A stretch of DNA of 64,000 bases, from assembly GCA_019752375.1 (NCBI GenBank), contig JAIEMG010000037.1:1-64000 (forward strand), given 5' to 3'. The stretch's first letter is position 1. Each line of letters begins with the position of its first letter. The DNA comes from Gemmataceae bacterium. GTDB lineage: Bacteria; Planctomycetota; Planctomycetia; Gemmatales; Gemmataceae. Below the pieces are notes generated by a model that worked only from the letters and a program-made list of their open reading frames with translations, was not told the origin of the DNA and did not search any database. Made by a program: the position numbers and the translations under genes. Below are positions 26,224-34,641 of this stretch, one piece after another.

Positions 26224-27000
26224 ATGCGCCGCGTGCATTTCACGGCTTTGGTATTGGGCTTGGTCCTGATCGCTTCCTCGCAACAGAGCCGCGCTCAGCA
26301 AAAGGAAGCCCCATCCCTCGATGATTGCCTGACGTACCTGAAAAGCGACAAGTCCACCGACCGCGCATTTGCCCTCTCCACCATGGGGTTGATGAAGAAG
26401 GACGCGCTCTCGGCGGCCAAGTTGATTGTCGGATCGTATTTCGATTCCAGCCCCGACGTGCGCCAGGCGGCCGACCTTGCGCTCAAGAATGTGAACCCCG
26501 ACCTGTACAAGCCGGTGACGAGCCTGGTCCAGACGCAAAACTACGACGCCCGCGTCCAGGCGATCACCGATCTCGCCAAGATGGGCAAGGATGGCGCTGC
26601 AGCACTTCCTGCCATGGTCAACTTTTTCAAGGACGGCGCAAAGGGTACGGAGCGTGCAGCCGTTGTCAAGGCAATGGGTGAAGTCGGCCTGGAAGACAAG
26701 GCCTTCACGCCCGAGATGGCGCAGCTCGCTTTGAAAGACCCCGACCCCGCGGTGCGTCAGGCTGCGCTCAAGGCCCTGCCGAAAATGGCCGACGCAGCCG
26801 GCCAGATGCCAACGATCCTGAGTGCCGTGGCCAACGACAAGACACCAGCCAACCGTATCGAGGCCATCAACGTCCTCGGTGTCGTGGGTGGGGGCAACAA
26901 GGATGCGATCAAGTCGCTCCAAGGGGTCGTAGCGGATCAAAACCAGCCGGCAGCGGTGCGCGAAGCTGCCAAAAAGGCGCTGATGAAGGTACAGAAATAG
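26224..27000 (+). CDS. Exported HEAT-repeat protein
   Basis: The start at 26224 follows GGGAGG and opens a signal peptide (MRRVHFTALVLGLVLIASSQ, cleavage near SRAQQ), giving 258 residues. The mature part is a series of HEAT/PBS-lyase-like helical repeats: 'DVRQAADLALKNVNPDLYKP', 'DARVQAITDLAKMGKDGAAA', 'DPAVRQAALKALPKMADAAG' and 'AAVREAAKKALMKVQK'. It is probably a periplasmic protein-interaction solenoid; no partner can be named. It converges with the PQQ propeller gene, with a long palindrome between them. Confidence 0.85.
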   Translation: MRRVHFTALVLGLVLIASSQQSRAQQKEAPSLDDCLTYLKSDKSTDRAFALSTMGLMKKDALSAAKLIVGSYFDSSPDVRQAADLALKNVNPDLYKPVTSLVQTQNYDARVQAITDLAKMGKDGAAALPAMVNFFKDGAKGTERAAVVKAMGEVGLEDKAFTPEMAQLALKDPDPAVRQAALKALPKMADAAGQMPTILSAVANDKTPANRIEAINVLGVVGGGNKDAIKSLQGVVADQNQPAAVREAAKKALMKVQK

Positions 27001-27008
27001 CAGCGTTT

Positions 27009-27071
27009 GTTCGTAGGTTCCGCCTTCAGGCAGGCTTTGGCCGAAAACCGTCTGAAGGTGGAACTACGAAC
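27009..27071. repeat. Long imperfect inverted repeat between convergent genes
   Basis: 27009-27029 (starting GTTCGTAGGTTCCGCCTTCA) pairs with 27052-27071 with two small mismatches around a 22-nt loop. It lies 9 bp after the HEAT gene stop and 12 bp before the end of the convergent PQQ gene, so it is well placed as a bidirectional terminator. It may also be another dispersed palindrome of this genome. Confidence 0.65.
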
Positions 27072-27083
27072 AATGCCCACCGG

Positions 27084-28334
27084 TTACTTCACACCCTTCA
27101 CATCGAAGCAGAAGATCAAATCCTGATCGCGCAAGTAGAGCCGTCCATTGGCGATCACGGGGTGCGTCCAGATCTGTCCGGCTTTGCGGTCCAGCTTCGT
27201 TTCGCGTGGGATCCTGAAGCGGCCCGTTTCCTTCCATCCCATCGGCGTCGCCTCGACCAGGGCGCAGGTGCCGTCGCCCTCGCTGTAGAGGTAGAGCATG
27301 CCGTCGGCGCACGTCAAGGAGCCCTTGCCGAGCTTGTTGCGTTCCGCCCAAACGCTCTGCCCGGTCTTGAATTCCTGACACGTCCAGCCTTTGTTGTCGG
27401 AATAGCCGTACAGGTGACCGCCGAGCAGCAGCACGCCGCCGTGGTGGTTCGTCATCACCTTGTTGCCGTAGACTTTTTCGGCCGTCACCTTGTCGTTCGC
27501 GGCAGTCAGTTTCACCAGGCCGCAGCCGGCGCCGTAGCCGGAGCTGACATAGACGTGGCCGGCGTCGAAAATGGGCGTGGGACAGATGGCGGTGTCGTTG
27601 CGGGCCAGGTCGCTGTTCCACAGGAACTTGCCGGTGTCCGCGCGCACGGCCGCCACGCCGCTGGCCGTCATCTGCACGTATTGCCGCACGCCGCCCACCT
27701 CGGCCACGATGATCGATGCGTAGGCAGCTCCATCCGTCAGCCCCTTGCTGCGCCAGAGTTCCTTGCCTGTGTTCTTGTCCAGGGCGACGAGCGTGCCCTT
27801 GGCCCCGCCCGGGGAAACGACAAGTCGGTCGCCGTCCACCAGGGGCGACTCGGTGTAGCCCCAATCGGGAATATCGCCGCCAAGGTCGGCGACCAGGTTG
27901 ATATGCCAGCGTTTCTTGCCGTCGGCCGCATTCAGACAGAGCAGGTCGCCACTGCCGCCAAGCGCGAAGATCGTGTCGCCGTCCACCGTCGGCGTGCCAC
28001 GCGGGCCATCGCCCCAGCCATTGACGAAGACTTTGCCCATCTCCGTCGCCCACAGTTCCTTGCCGGTCTTCGCATCCAGCGCAAGGATGAATTCCTTGGC
28101 GTCACGCCCGCCCATGGTGTAGAGCCGGTCGCCCACAATCGCCGGCCCCGCGAAGCCCATGCCGGCGTTCTCGAAGGTCCACAGCAGCTTTGGGCCTTCC
28201 TTGGGCCAGGCCTTGAGCAGCCCCGTTTCCTTCGAGACGTCGTTTCGCTCCGGGCCACGCCACTGCGGCCAATCCGCGGCCTGAACGGACAGGGCTCCGA
28301 GAACGGCAACACACACGAAAAGCCATCGCGCCAT
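27084..28334 (-). CDS. PQQ-like beta-propeller protein, exported
   Basis: The ATG at 28334 follows GGAG and begins a signal peptide (MARWLFVCVAVLGALSVQAA), giving 416 residues. The mature protein begins with the hallmark 'DWPQWRGPERNDVSKETGLL' of planctomycete PQQ-binding-like propellers. Blades with 'ALDAKTGKELWATEMGK', 'CLNAADGKKRWHINLVADLG', 'ALDKNTGKELWRSKGLTDGA' and 'VRADTGKFLWNSDLA' follow. Such proteins resemble outer-membrane assembly factor BamB and quinoprotein propellers. The fold is clear, but dehydrogenase activity is not implied. Confidence 0.88.
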   Translation of the reverse strand: MARWLFVCVAVLGALSVQAADWPQWRGPERNDVSKETGLLKAWPKEGPKLLWTFENAGMGFAGPAIVGDRLYTMGGRDAKEFILALDAKTGKELWATEMGKVFVNGWGDGPRGTPTVDGDTIFALGGSGDLLCLNAADGKKRWHINLVADLGGDIPDWGYTESPLVDGDRLVVSPGGAKGTLVALDKNTGKELWRSKGLTDGAAYASIIVAEVGGVRQYVQMTASGVAAVRADTGKFLWNSDLARNDTAICPTPIFDAGHVYVSSGYGAGCGLVKLTAANDKVTAEKVYGNKVMTNHHGGVLLLGGHLYGYSDNKGWTCQEFKTGQSVWAERNKLGKGSLTCADGMLYLYSEGDGTCALVEATPMGWKETGRFRIPRETKLDRKAGQIWTHPVIANGRLYLRDQDLIFCFDVKGVK

Positions 28335-28568
28335 TCGATTCTCCATGCTGATGCGAGACGAGCCCCGGCACTGCCGTAGCATCGTACCATTGGTTGCGGT
28401 ACGCGAAAAGCACTGCCGAGCCATGTCGTTCAGGGTTCGGCCAGGAAACCCGCCTTCATCAACTACTCATGCTTCTCTGGACTTGCAGCATCGCCACATT
28501 TCGCTAGATTGGCGCAAGCCCAGTCGCCGTCGAGCGTGCGTCCATGTCTTCCGAGAGAGACTTGCACG

Positions 28569-30734
28569 ATGACGTTTCAGCCTGTCGATAGCTTGCGATC
28601 CCGCACTTTCGTCGGTCTGCTCATCGCCCAGTTCCTCGCTGCGTTCAACGACCAGGCCATCCACGCCTCGGCCATGTTCTTCGCCATCAACCACAAGGCG
28701 ATGAACGAGGCCAACGCCATCAGCCTGATGCCAATCCTGTTCTACGCGCCATGGGCCATTTTCTGTACGTTCGCCGGCTGGCTGGCGGACCGGTACAGTA
28801 AACGGCAGTCGCTCGTGTTCTGGAAGATTGCCGAGGTCGCCATCACGGCGACGGCCCTTCTGGGCTTCTGGATCGGTACCGTCCGACACCACGACGCGCT
28901 CGGCCCATGGATCGTGCTGTCCACGGTGTTCTTGATGGGAACACACAGCGCGTTCTTCGTGCCGGCGAAGTACGGCGCCATGCCGGAAATCCTGCCGCCG
29001 CACCTGCTCTCCAAGGGCAATGGCTTGCTGGAATCGCTGTCGTTCCTTGCCGTCATCCTCGGCACCGTTTCCGGCGGCGTGCTCTCTTTCGTCTTCAAGG
29101 GCGAGGAGTACTACATCGGCATGATCCTGCTGGCCCTGGCGATTATCGGTGCGGTGGCCAGCTTCCTGATCGAAAAGATGCCGGCCGCCAATCCGACACG
29201 GCCGTTCCCGACCAATCTCTTCAAACCGTTGATCGACAACCTGCGCGTGATGTTGCGCTCCAAGCCGCTGGCGCTGGCGGTCCTCGGCATCGCGTTCTTC
29301 ACATTCATGGTCGCGTTCATGCGCGGCACCATGTACATGCACGGCGAGACGCGCAACCCGCGCTGGACCGAGCTGGAAACCAGCATTGTCGTCGGTGTGG
29401 TGGCGCTGGGTGTGGGCCTGGGTAGTCCGCTGGCCGGGTTTCTGTCCGGCGGCAAGATCGAGTTGGGACTGGTACCGCTGGGCGCGCTCGGCATGATCTT
29501 GTCTCTTGTCCTCGGTTCCATCTTTCTCGACAACAAGATCGCCCTGGTGGCGTGCCTGATTGGCGTCGGCTTTTTCACCGGCTTTTACATTGTGCCGTTA
29601 TTCACCTTGCTGCAACACCGCGCGCCCAAGGCCAGCAAGGGCGACTTGCTGGCGTCCGCCAACTTCATCAATGTAGTCGGCGCCATCAGTGCGTCGCTCC
29701 TGTTCAAGGTCCTGGTGATCGGGGCGCAGTGGACTGGCGTCACGCCGTCCGTCCCCACGCGCGAACGCGCTCAAGGTACGCTCGTGGAGTTGGAGTACGA
29801 CGAACACGGACGGCCAGCCCTGCTCCGTGTTGACCGCGGGGCCGAGCGGCGGCCGTTCGTGCGCTCCAGCCGGACCGAGGTCGTGCCGGACGAAGAGGAC
29901 AAGGTCGATCGGACGATCATTGAAACGCACGGCAGCCCGGAAGTCGGCTCTCCGGTAATCGTGGGCAGCTACACTCTGGAGCGCCAGGGTTTTCGGGTGG
30001 TCTATTTCATCGTGCAGCCGGCCGACATACCGCTCAAGCCCGCCTACAACAACCAACCGCTGACGCGCTACTTGTTCCTTGGCGCGGGGTTCATGACGCT
30101 TGGCATTCTGATCGTGCTTTGCCGACAGATGCCGGACTTCTTCGTGCGGTCGCTGCTGTGGGCGCGCTCGTTGCGCCGTTACAGGGTTTCGGTGATCGGC
30201 CTACATAACGTGCCGACTGACGGGCCAGTAATCCTGGCGACGAACTGCACGCATCTCGAAGACTGCATGAACGTCGTCTCGGCGACCGATCGTTTCACGC
30301 GTTTCATACTCCTCGATGACAAGCCCACCGACAAGGTAGGTCCGTTGCTTGCGTACCTGGCGCGGCGCACCGGATTGATTGCCCTGCCTGCTGGCGCAGC
30401 AGCGGATGCGTGGGGCAAGGCGCTGGAAAAGGGAACCCGCGCGCTCAAGTGCGGCACCATGGTCGGCGTGACCGCGGATGGACAGGAGTCACCCGAGATG
30501 GAGAGGGTGCTGGAACAGATGCGCGCGGCGCAATCCTCCGCAGTGGTGCCCGTCCTTTGCTGTGCCATCGTTGCTCCGGCAAACGGCGAGACCGATCCGC
30601 AGGGCGTTCGCGTCGTGATGGGAAAGCCGCTGCCAGTTCACGCGACGCTGGCAGAGATTCAGGAAGCCATTCGCAGCTTGAGTACCTCGGCACCGTCGGA
30701 CGAATCCCATACCGATGCGCCATTGCTTCACTAA
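28569..30734 (+). CDS. MFS transporter fused to a degenerate PlsC-like acyltransferase domain
   Basis: The 721-residue protein starts 'MTFQPVDSLRSRTFVGLLIA'. It resembles the LplT-Aas fusion for lysophospholipid uptake and re-acylation. Residues ~1-400 are an MFS transporter ('FLAAFNDQAIHASAMFF', 'GWLADRYSKRQS'). A soluble insert of about 100 residues sits before the last transmembrane helix. Residues ~540-715 align with the PlsC acyltransferase fold. The NHxSxxD motif reads N-C-T-H-L-E-D, and the PEG motif reads 'TADGQES', so the catalytic His and Glu are not in place. The acyl-ACP synthetase part of Aas is absent. A transport or lipid-sensing role may remain; this is inference. Confidence 0.8.
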   Translation: MTFQPVDSLRSRTFVGLLIAQFLAAFNDQAIHASAMFFAINHKAMNEANAISLMPILFYAPWAIFCTFAGWLADRYSKRQSLVFWKIAEVAITATALLGFWIGTVRHHDALGPWIVLSTVFLMGTHSAFFVPAKYGAMPEILPPHLLSKGNGLLESLSFLAVILGTVSGGVLSFVFKGEEYYIGMILLALAIIGAVASFLIEKMPAANPTRPFPTNLFKPLIDNLRVMLRSKPLALAVLGIAFFTFMVAFMRGTMYMHGETRNPRWTELETSIVVGVVALGVGLGSPLAGFLSGGKIELGLVPLGALGMILSLVLGSIFLDNKIALVACLIGVGFFTGFYIVPLFTLLQHRAPKASKGDLLASANFINVVGAISASLLFKVLVIGAQWTGVTPSVPTRERAQGTLVELEYDEHGRPALLRVDRGAERRPFVRSSRTEVVPDEEDKVDRTIIETHGSPEVGSPVIVGSYTLERQGFRVVYFIVQPADIPLKPAYNNQPLTRYLFLGAGFMTLGILIVLCRQMPDFFVRSLLWARSLRRYRVSVIGLHNVPTDGPVILATNCTHLEDCMNVVSATDRFTRFILLDDKPTDKVGPLLAYLARRTGLIALPAGAAADAWGKALEKGTRALKCGTMVGVTADGQESPEMERVLEQMRAAQSSAVVPVLCCAIVAPANGETDPQGVRVVMGKPLPVHATLAEIQEAIRSLSTSAPSDESHTDAPLLH

Positions 30735-30786
30735 AGCGGTTTGCCGTTGCCCCTTGGCGGATGAATCGCACCGATGCTGCCATCTC

Positions 30787-32190
30787 TCAATGCATGGCGT
30801 CCAGCGGCTTGAGGCGGATCGCGGAGAGAGCCGGCAACAGGCCGCCAACACATCCCATCAGCACCGAAAAGACCAGGCCCACCATGAGGATACGGGCATC
30901 GACGACTAGCTTCAGCATCACGCTCTTACCACCCCCCTGGCCGCCGCTCATCTGACTGGTGGCCGACAGTCCGTCGGCGAGGGACCCGAGGGCGCAGCCA
31001 ACGAGACCGCCGATGAGCGCCAGCAGCAGCGACTCCAGGAAGAACGACACCAGGATCTGCCAGCGTGCGAAGCCAAGGATGCGCATGACGCCAATGTCGC
31101 GCGTCCGCTGGGCGATGGCGGCGAACATCGTGTTCATGACGCCGAAGACCCCGCCGACGCCCATGAAAACCGTCACGAAGATGATGGCGATGAGGAACGT
31201 CTGATTGGTGCCGTTCAGTGACTCGAAGTACTGCGTTTCGGTCTGCGCCTGGACGGCCGGGCTCTTGAAATCGGAAGTGATCTCCCGGGCCACCTGGGCC
31301 GGGTCCAGGCCGTCGGCGACCCGGATGACGGCCGTGCTCCGCGTCATCTTGCGGAGCATTGCTCCTACCACTTCGCGCTTGGCCCAAACCTCCGAATCGA
31401 AGGTCTTGCCCGCGGACTTCATGATGCCGACGACGACCCACTTGCGCGGTCCCAGCTCGAAGGTGTCGCCGACCGCGAGGGATGGCTTGGCGACGTCCCG
31501 TCCCAGCTCGCGTGCCAGGCCCTCGCCCAGGACGCCCTGCACGTACTGCTCGTTGCCGCCGCCCGGAACCGCCTGGATACCAGCGCCGCGATCAAACCAC
31601 TGGCCGCCCTCGTGCAGCGGCAGCTCGTGAACCATGCCCGCAACAACGGGATCCTCGATGCCGCGGACCTGAACAAAGCGAGAGGAGCGCTTGCCCGGCT
31701 GAGGGTTCGGCAGCTGCTGCGCGACCACCTGGTACAGCTCCCAGCTGACGAGGGGACGCACTTCGGTCTTGTTGTCCTGACGCACCTCGGCACGCTTGAT
31801 GTACTCCTTGTTTTCCAGCGTGCTGATGTCGCCATAGCCCAGGTCGCTAAAGACCTCGTCCGTCGCGCCGTCGGCCAGCACCATGACGTTGCCCGCCACT
31901 GCACTGCCCTTCGTGAGCGCGTACATGCCGTTGACGAAGGCGAGCATGACGGTCATCAGGGCGACGACGAGGGTAAAGGCCAGTCCCGTCAGGAGCGTGG
32001 TACGCCAGCGCACCATCAAGTTGCGCACGTTGTAGCCCAGTGGGACCCGTCGCACGAGGCCGACTGCCTGCAGGAGCATCAACACCATCAAGCCGGCGCT
32101 GATGAGCAAGATAACGGCGACCACAAGGAGGACGCCGCCGCCCACGAGAATCGCCAACCATTTGAACAGAATCAGGAGAAGGGCTTTCAT
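30787..32190 (-). CDS. ABC transporter permease, FtsX/MacB-like (second permease)
   Basis: The 467-residue protein has two N-terminal hydrophobic stretches, a large exported domain (~120-320) and a C-terminal FtsX-type membrane domain. Characteristic segments are 'NLMVRWRTTLLTGLAFTLVV', 'FGVMNTMFAAIAQRTRDIGV' followed by MRILGFARWQ, and a final 'GLLPALSAIRLKPLDAMH'. MacB/LolCE-type permeases extract lipoproteins or export peptides through mechanotransmission rather than classical transport. It begins 16 bp after the first permease gene, last in the minus-strand ABC operon. Confidence 0.88.
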   Translation of the reverse strand: MKALLLILFKWLAILVGGGVLLVVAVILLISAGLMVLMLLQAVGLVRRVPLGYNVRNLMVRWRTTLLTGLAFTLVVALMTVMLAFVNGMYALTKGSAVAGNVMVLADGATDEVFSDLGYGDISTLENKEYIKRAEVRQDNKTEVRPLVSWELYQVVAQQLPNPQPGKRSSRFVQVRGIEDPVVAGMVHELPLHEGGQWFDRGAGIQAVPGGGNEQYVQGVLGEGLARELGRDVAKPSLAVGDTFELGPRKWVVVGIMKSAGKTFDSEVWAKREVVGAMLRKMTRSTAVIRVADGLDPAQVAREITSDFKSPAVQAQTETQYFESLNGTNQTFLIAIIFVTVFMGVGGVFGVMNTMFAAIAQRTRDIGVMRILGFARWQILVSFFLESLLLALIGGLVGCALGSLADGLSATSQMSGGQGGGKSVMLKLVVDARILMVGLVFSVLMGCVGGLLPALSAIRLKPLDAMH

Positions 32191-32206
32191 CGGTATCCCG
32201 CGGCGG

Positions 32207-33598
32207 TCAAGCGACCTTGGAGAACACTTCGGACACCTTCACCGACCGTGCCGACCACGCCGGCAATACGCTGCCAGCCAGGGCGGTCGCAGCGCCGATG
32301 CTCAGGCCCCACCAGGGTGCGGCGTCGGAAATGAAGAACTTGCCGAAAAAGGCAATCGGCAAGGCGAGGCCGCCGACCAGGTCGTTGATCAGGAAATAGG
32401 TCAGCCAGCCGCTGATCAAGCCGCTGGTGCAGCCGATGAGCAACGCCTCGCCAAGCACCAGGGAGAGGATCTGGTTGGGCGAGAAGCCGAGCACCTTCAG
32501 CACCGCCATCTCCACCCGGCGCTCGCGGACGCTGATGCTGATGGCGTTGGCGATCACCAGCGACATCGTCACCAGGATCGCCGGCACCAGCAGCCAACGC
32601 ATGCCAAACAACAAGTCCTTGTAGGCGTCGAGGAACGAGGCGATGCCTGACGAGGCCGTATCGCATTTGACGGCGGGCGTCGTGTATTCCGGCGACGAGC
32701 TGATCTGCTGCGCCACGCGCTCGAAGGCATCCATGTCCGGTACGCGCACCCACATGAGCGCCAGCGTTCGCTCGGTCATGGCATGTTGCTTGTCCTTGGA
32801 CTTGCCCTTGTTGTAGGACTCGATCGCGTCCTGGAGGTACTGGTAGTTCATGGCAGCGCTCAGCTCGTAGCGACCGCCAGGGATCTCGCCGAGGATTTCA
32901 AACTCCAGGTCGATTTCCTTGTAGTTGAGGCTCGTGACCTTGAAGCGTTCGCCCACGCGCTTGTTCATCTGCGCCAGCCGCGTCGGACCCACCAGGACCT
33001 TGTAGGGGTACTTCTCCATCTCCCTGCACGCATCGTTGAGCAGGCGCTTTTCCTCGTCGGTTGCCTGATCGATGTCGTCCATCATGCTGCTGTACTTCTT
33101 GGTGCGGTTGTCGTAGGAGATGATCTTGCTCGGCTCCATGGCGAAGAAGAAGATGATGTTCTCGCGCGTCTTCTTGTTGGGATCGAGCGTGCCGCCGTAG
33201 AAGGCCCAGAGCATCGAATCCTTGGCGGGATTGACGCGATAGTCCCCTGCGTTGCGCGGCGCCCCTTCGGCCAGACTGGTGGCGTAGCTGATCGGCATCT
33301 GGCTGGGGAGCTGGTACTTCTCGGTGATGATTGCTTTAAGGTTCTCACTCTTCGCCGCTGTCTGGCGGTCGAGGAACGCCAGGATGCTCCACACCAGCGT
33401 GATGACCAGGACGAGAATGAAGGTCGCCATGCCGGTCAGCACGCTCCGCAGCACATTGCGGCGCAGGCTCTTGAGCATGAATCGCGTCTGTTCCCAGTAG
33501 AGGATCGCCACGAAGAGAACCAGCGCCAGGGCCGCGATGCCCACCGGGTTGCGCCAGTCGCTTGTGAAGCGGAGCAAAACCTCGTCGATGCTGTTCAT
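32207..33598 (-). CDS. ABC transporter permease, FtsX-like (first permease)
   Basis: The 463-residue protein has an N-terminal transmembrane pair ('IAALALVLFVAILYWEQ', 'SVLTGMATFILVLVITLVWS'), a periplasmic domain of ~230 residues and three C-terminal helices with the FtsX signature 'IANAISISVRERRVEMAVLK' followed by VLGFSPNQIL, ending 'VLPAWSARSVKVSEVFSKVA'. Its start overlaps the ATPase stop by 4 bp (ATGA), so it is translationally coupled. With the next gene it likely forms a heterodimeric permease, as in LolCE. Confidence 0.88.
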   Translation of the reverse strand: MNSIDEVLLRFTSDWRNPVGIAALALVLFVAILYWEQTRFMLKSLRRNVLRSVLTGMATFILVLVITLVWSILAFLDRQTAAKSENLKAIITEKYQLPSQMPISYATSLAEGAPRNAGDYRVNPAKDSMLWAFYGGTLDPNKKTRENIIFFFAMEPSKIISYDNRTKKYSSMMDDIDQATDEEKRLLNDACREMEKYPYKVLVGPTRLAQMNKRVGERFKVTSLNYKEIDLEFEILGEIPGGRYELSAAMNYQYLQDAIESYNKGKSKDKQHAMTERTLALMWVRVPDMDAFERVAQQISSSPEYTTPAVKCDTASSGIASFLDAYKDLLFGMRWLLVPAILVTMSLVIANAISISVRERRVEMAVLKVLGFSPNQILSLVLGEALLIGCTSGLISGWLTYFLINDLVGGLALPIAFFGKFFISDAAPWWGLSIGAATALAGSVLPAWSARSVKVSEVFSKVA

Positions 33599-34332
33599 GC
33601 GGTCGGCTCCGAAGTGATCCGGCTGTCCAGTGCCGGGGCGCCAGGCACGGTCTCGGACACGAGCTGGCCTTTCTCCAGATGCAAGATTCGCTCCGCGCGG
33701 GAAGCAGCCTTGGGATCGTGCGTGACCATCAAGATCGTCTTGTTCAAGCTGTTCTTCAGCTCGACCATGAGATCGAGGATCTCGTGGGCGGAGCGGGTGT
33801 CGAGATCGCCGGTCGGCTCGTCGGCGACGATGAGCGTCGGATCGGTAACGATGGCACGGGCGATGCCCACACGCTGCTGCTGGCCGCCCGAGAGCTGGCC
33901 CGGCCGGTGATTCATGCGGTTCGACAGCCCCACCAGGTCGAGCGCCGTCGTGACCTGCTGCTTGCGCATGGCCTTGGACATCGGCAACAGCAGCAACGGC
34001 AATTCGACGTTTTCGTACGCCGTGAGCACCGGGAGCAGATTGTAAAACTGGAAGACGAAGCCGACATTCCGCGTGCGCCAGCGGGCCAAGCGGGCCTCGC
34101 TCATGTCGCTGATCGTCTCCGGGCCGACGCGGATGACGCCGGAAGTCGGCCGATCGAGCCCGGCAATGAGGTTCAACAGCGTCGTCTTGCCGGACCCCGA
34201 GGGCCCCATGAGCGCCAGGAATTCGCCTTCCGGAACGTCGAGGCTGAGGTTCATCAGGACGTCAATCTGCTCGCTGCCCCGACGAAACGACTTGCAGACG
34301 TTTTCCACGCGGACGATCGGTGCCAAACTCAT
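33595..34332 (-). CDS. ABC transporter ATP-binding protein, MacB/LolD type
   Basis: The protein contains Walker A 'GPSGSGKTTLLNLIAG', a Q-loop 'GFVFQFYNLLPVLTAYENVE', signature 'LSGGQQQRVGIARAI' and Walker B 'LIVADEPTGDLD', all typical of the LolD/MacB/FtsE subfamily. I chose the ATG at 34332 (MSLAPIVRVENVCKSF, 245 residues) because AGGAAGG lies at better spacing than for ATGs at 34341 or 34353. It couples with the first permease by an ATGA overlap. It presumably drives the two FtsX-like permeases with the HlyD-like adaptor. Confidence 0.92.
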   Translation of the reverse strand: MSLAPIVRVENVCKSFRRGSEQIDVLMNLSLDVPEGEFLALMGPSGSGKTTLLNLIAGLDRPTSGVIRVGPETISDMSEARLARWRTRNVGFVFQFYNLLPVLTAYENVELPLLLLPMSKAMRKQQVTTALDLVGLSNRMNHRPGQLSGGQQQRVGIARAIVTDPTLIVADEPTGDLDTRSAHEILDLMVELKNSLNKTILMVTHDPKAASRAERILHLEKGQLVSETVPGAPALDSRITSEPTA

Positions 34333-34423
34333 CGCGTACATCCTTCCTGTCATCCAGCGGGGTCATCCTTGTCGGTTTGCGCTACTCTGAGGAGCCGCGT
34401 AACAATAAGTTGAACAATTGCAC

Positions 34424-34481
34424 GTAGGACGGATTTCCAATCCGTCCAGAGAAAACCGGACGGATTGGAAATCCGTCCTAC
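34424..34481. repeat. Perfect 24-bp inverted repeat inside the ABC operon gap
   Basis: Arms 34424-34447 and 34458-34481 are exact reverse complements with a 10-nt loop. The left arm begins GTAGGACGGATTTCCAATCC, and within it GGACGGATT/AATCCGTCC forms a smaller palindrome. The element is in the 309-bp space between the HlyD-like and ATPase genes. Its GTAG/CTAC ends match those of the palindrome at 11294-11352. Confidence 0.85.
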
Positions 34482-34539
34482 AGGAATTGCACAAGTGATT
34501 CTTGCGCGGATCCTGAGAGCGCGATTCATCATGAACGTC

Positions 34540-34617
34540 TGTAGCCACAAGCTTCAGCCTGCGTAATTCCGTCGCAGCAGCAGCAGCAGACTCCGCAGGC
34601 TGAAACCTGCGGCTACA
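34540..34617. repeat. Second, imperfect 24-bp inverted repeat in the same gap
   Basis: Arms 34540-34563 (TGTAGCCACAAGCTTCAGCC then TGCG) and 34594-34617 pair with a few mismatches around a ~30-nt loop that includes a short GCA triplet run. It belongs to a different sequence family from the neighbouring palindrome but has the same TGTAG/CTACA border style. Confidence 0.7.
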
Positions 34618-34641
34618 GAGGCGGACGCCGATTCTTCCCAG

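Noticed and set aside
27001-27083. tRNA-like cloverleaf between convergent genes
   Set aside because: Only one long hairpin forms; no anticodon arm, no TTCGA loop, no acceptor end.
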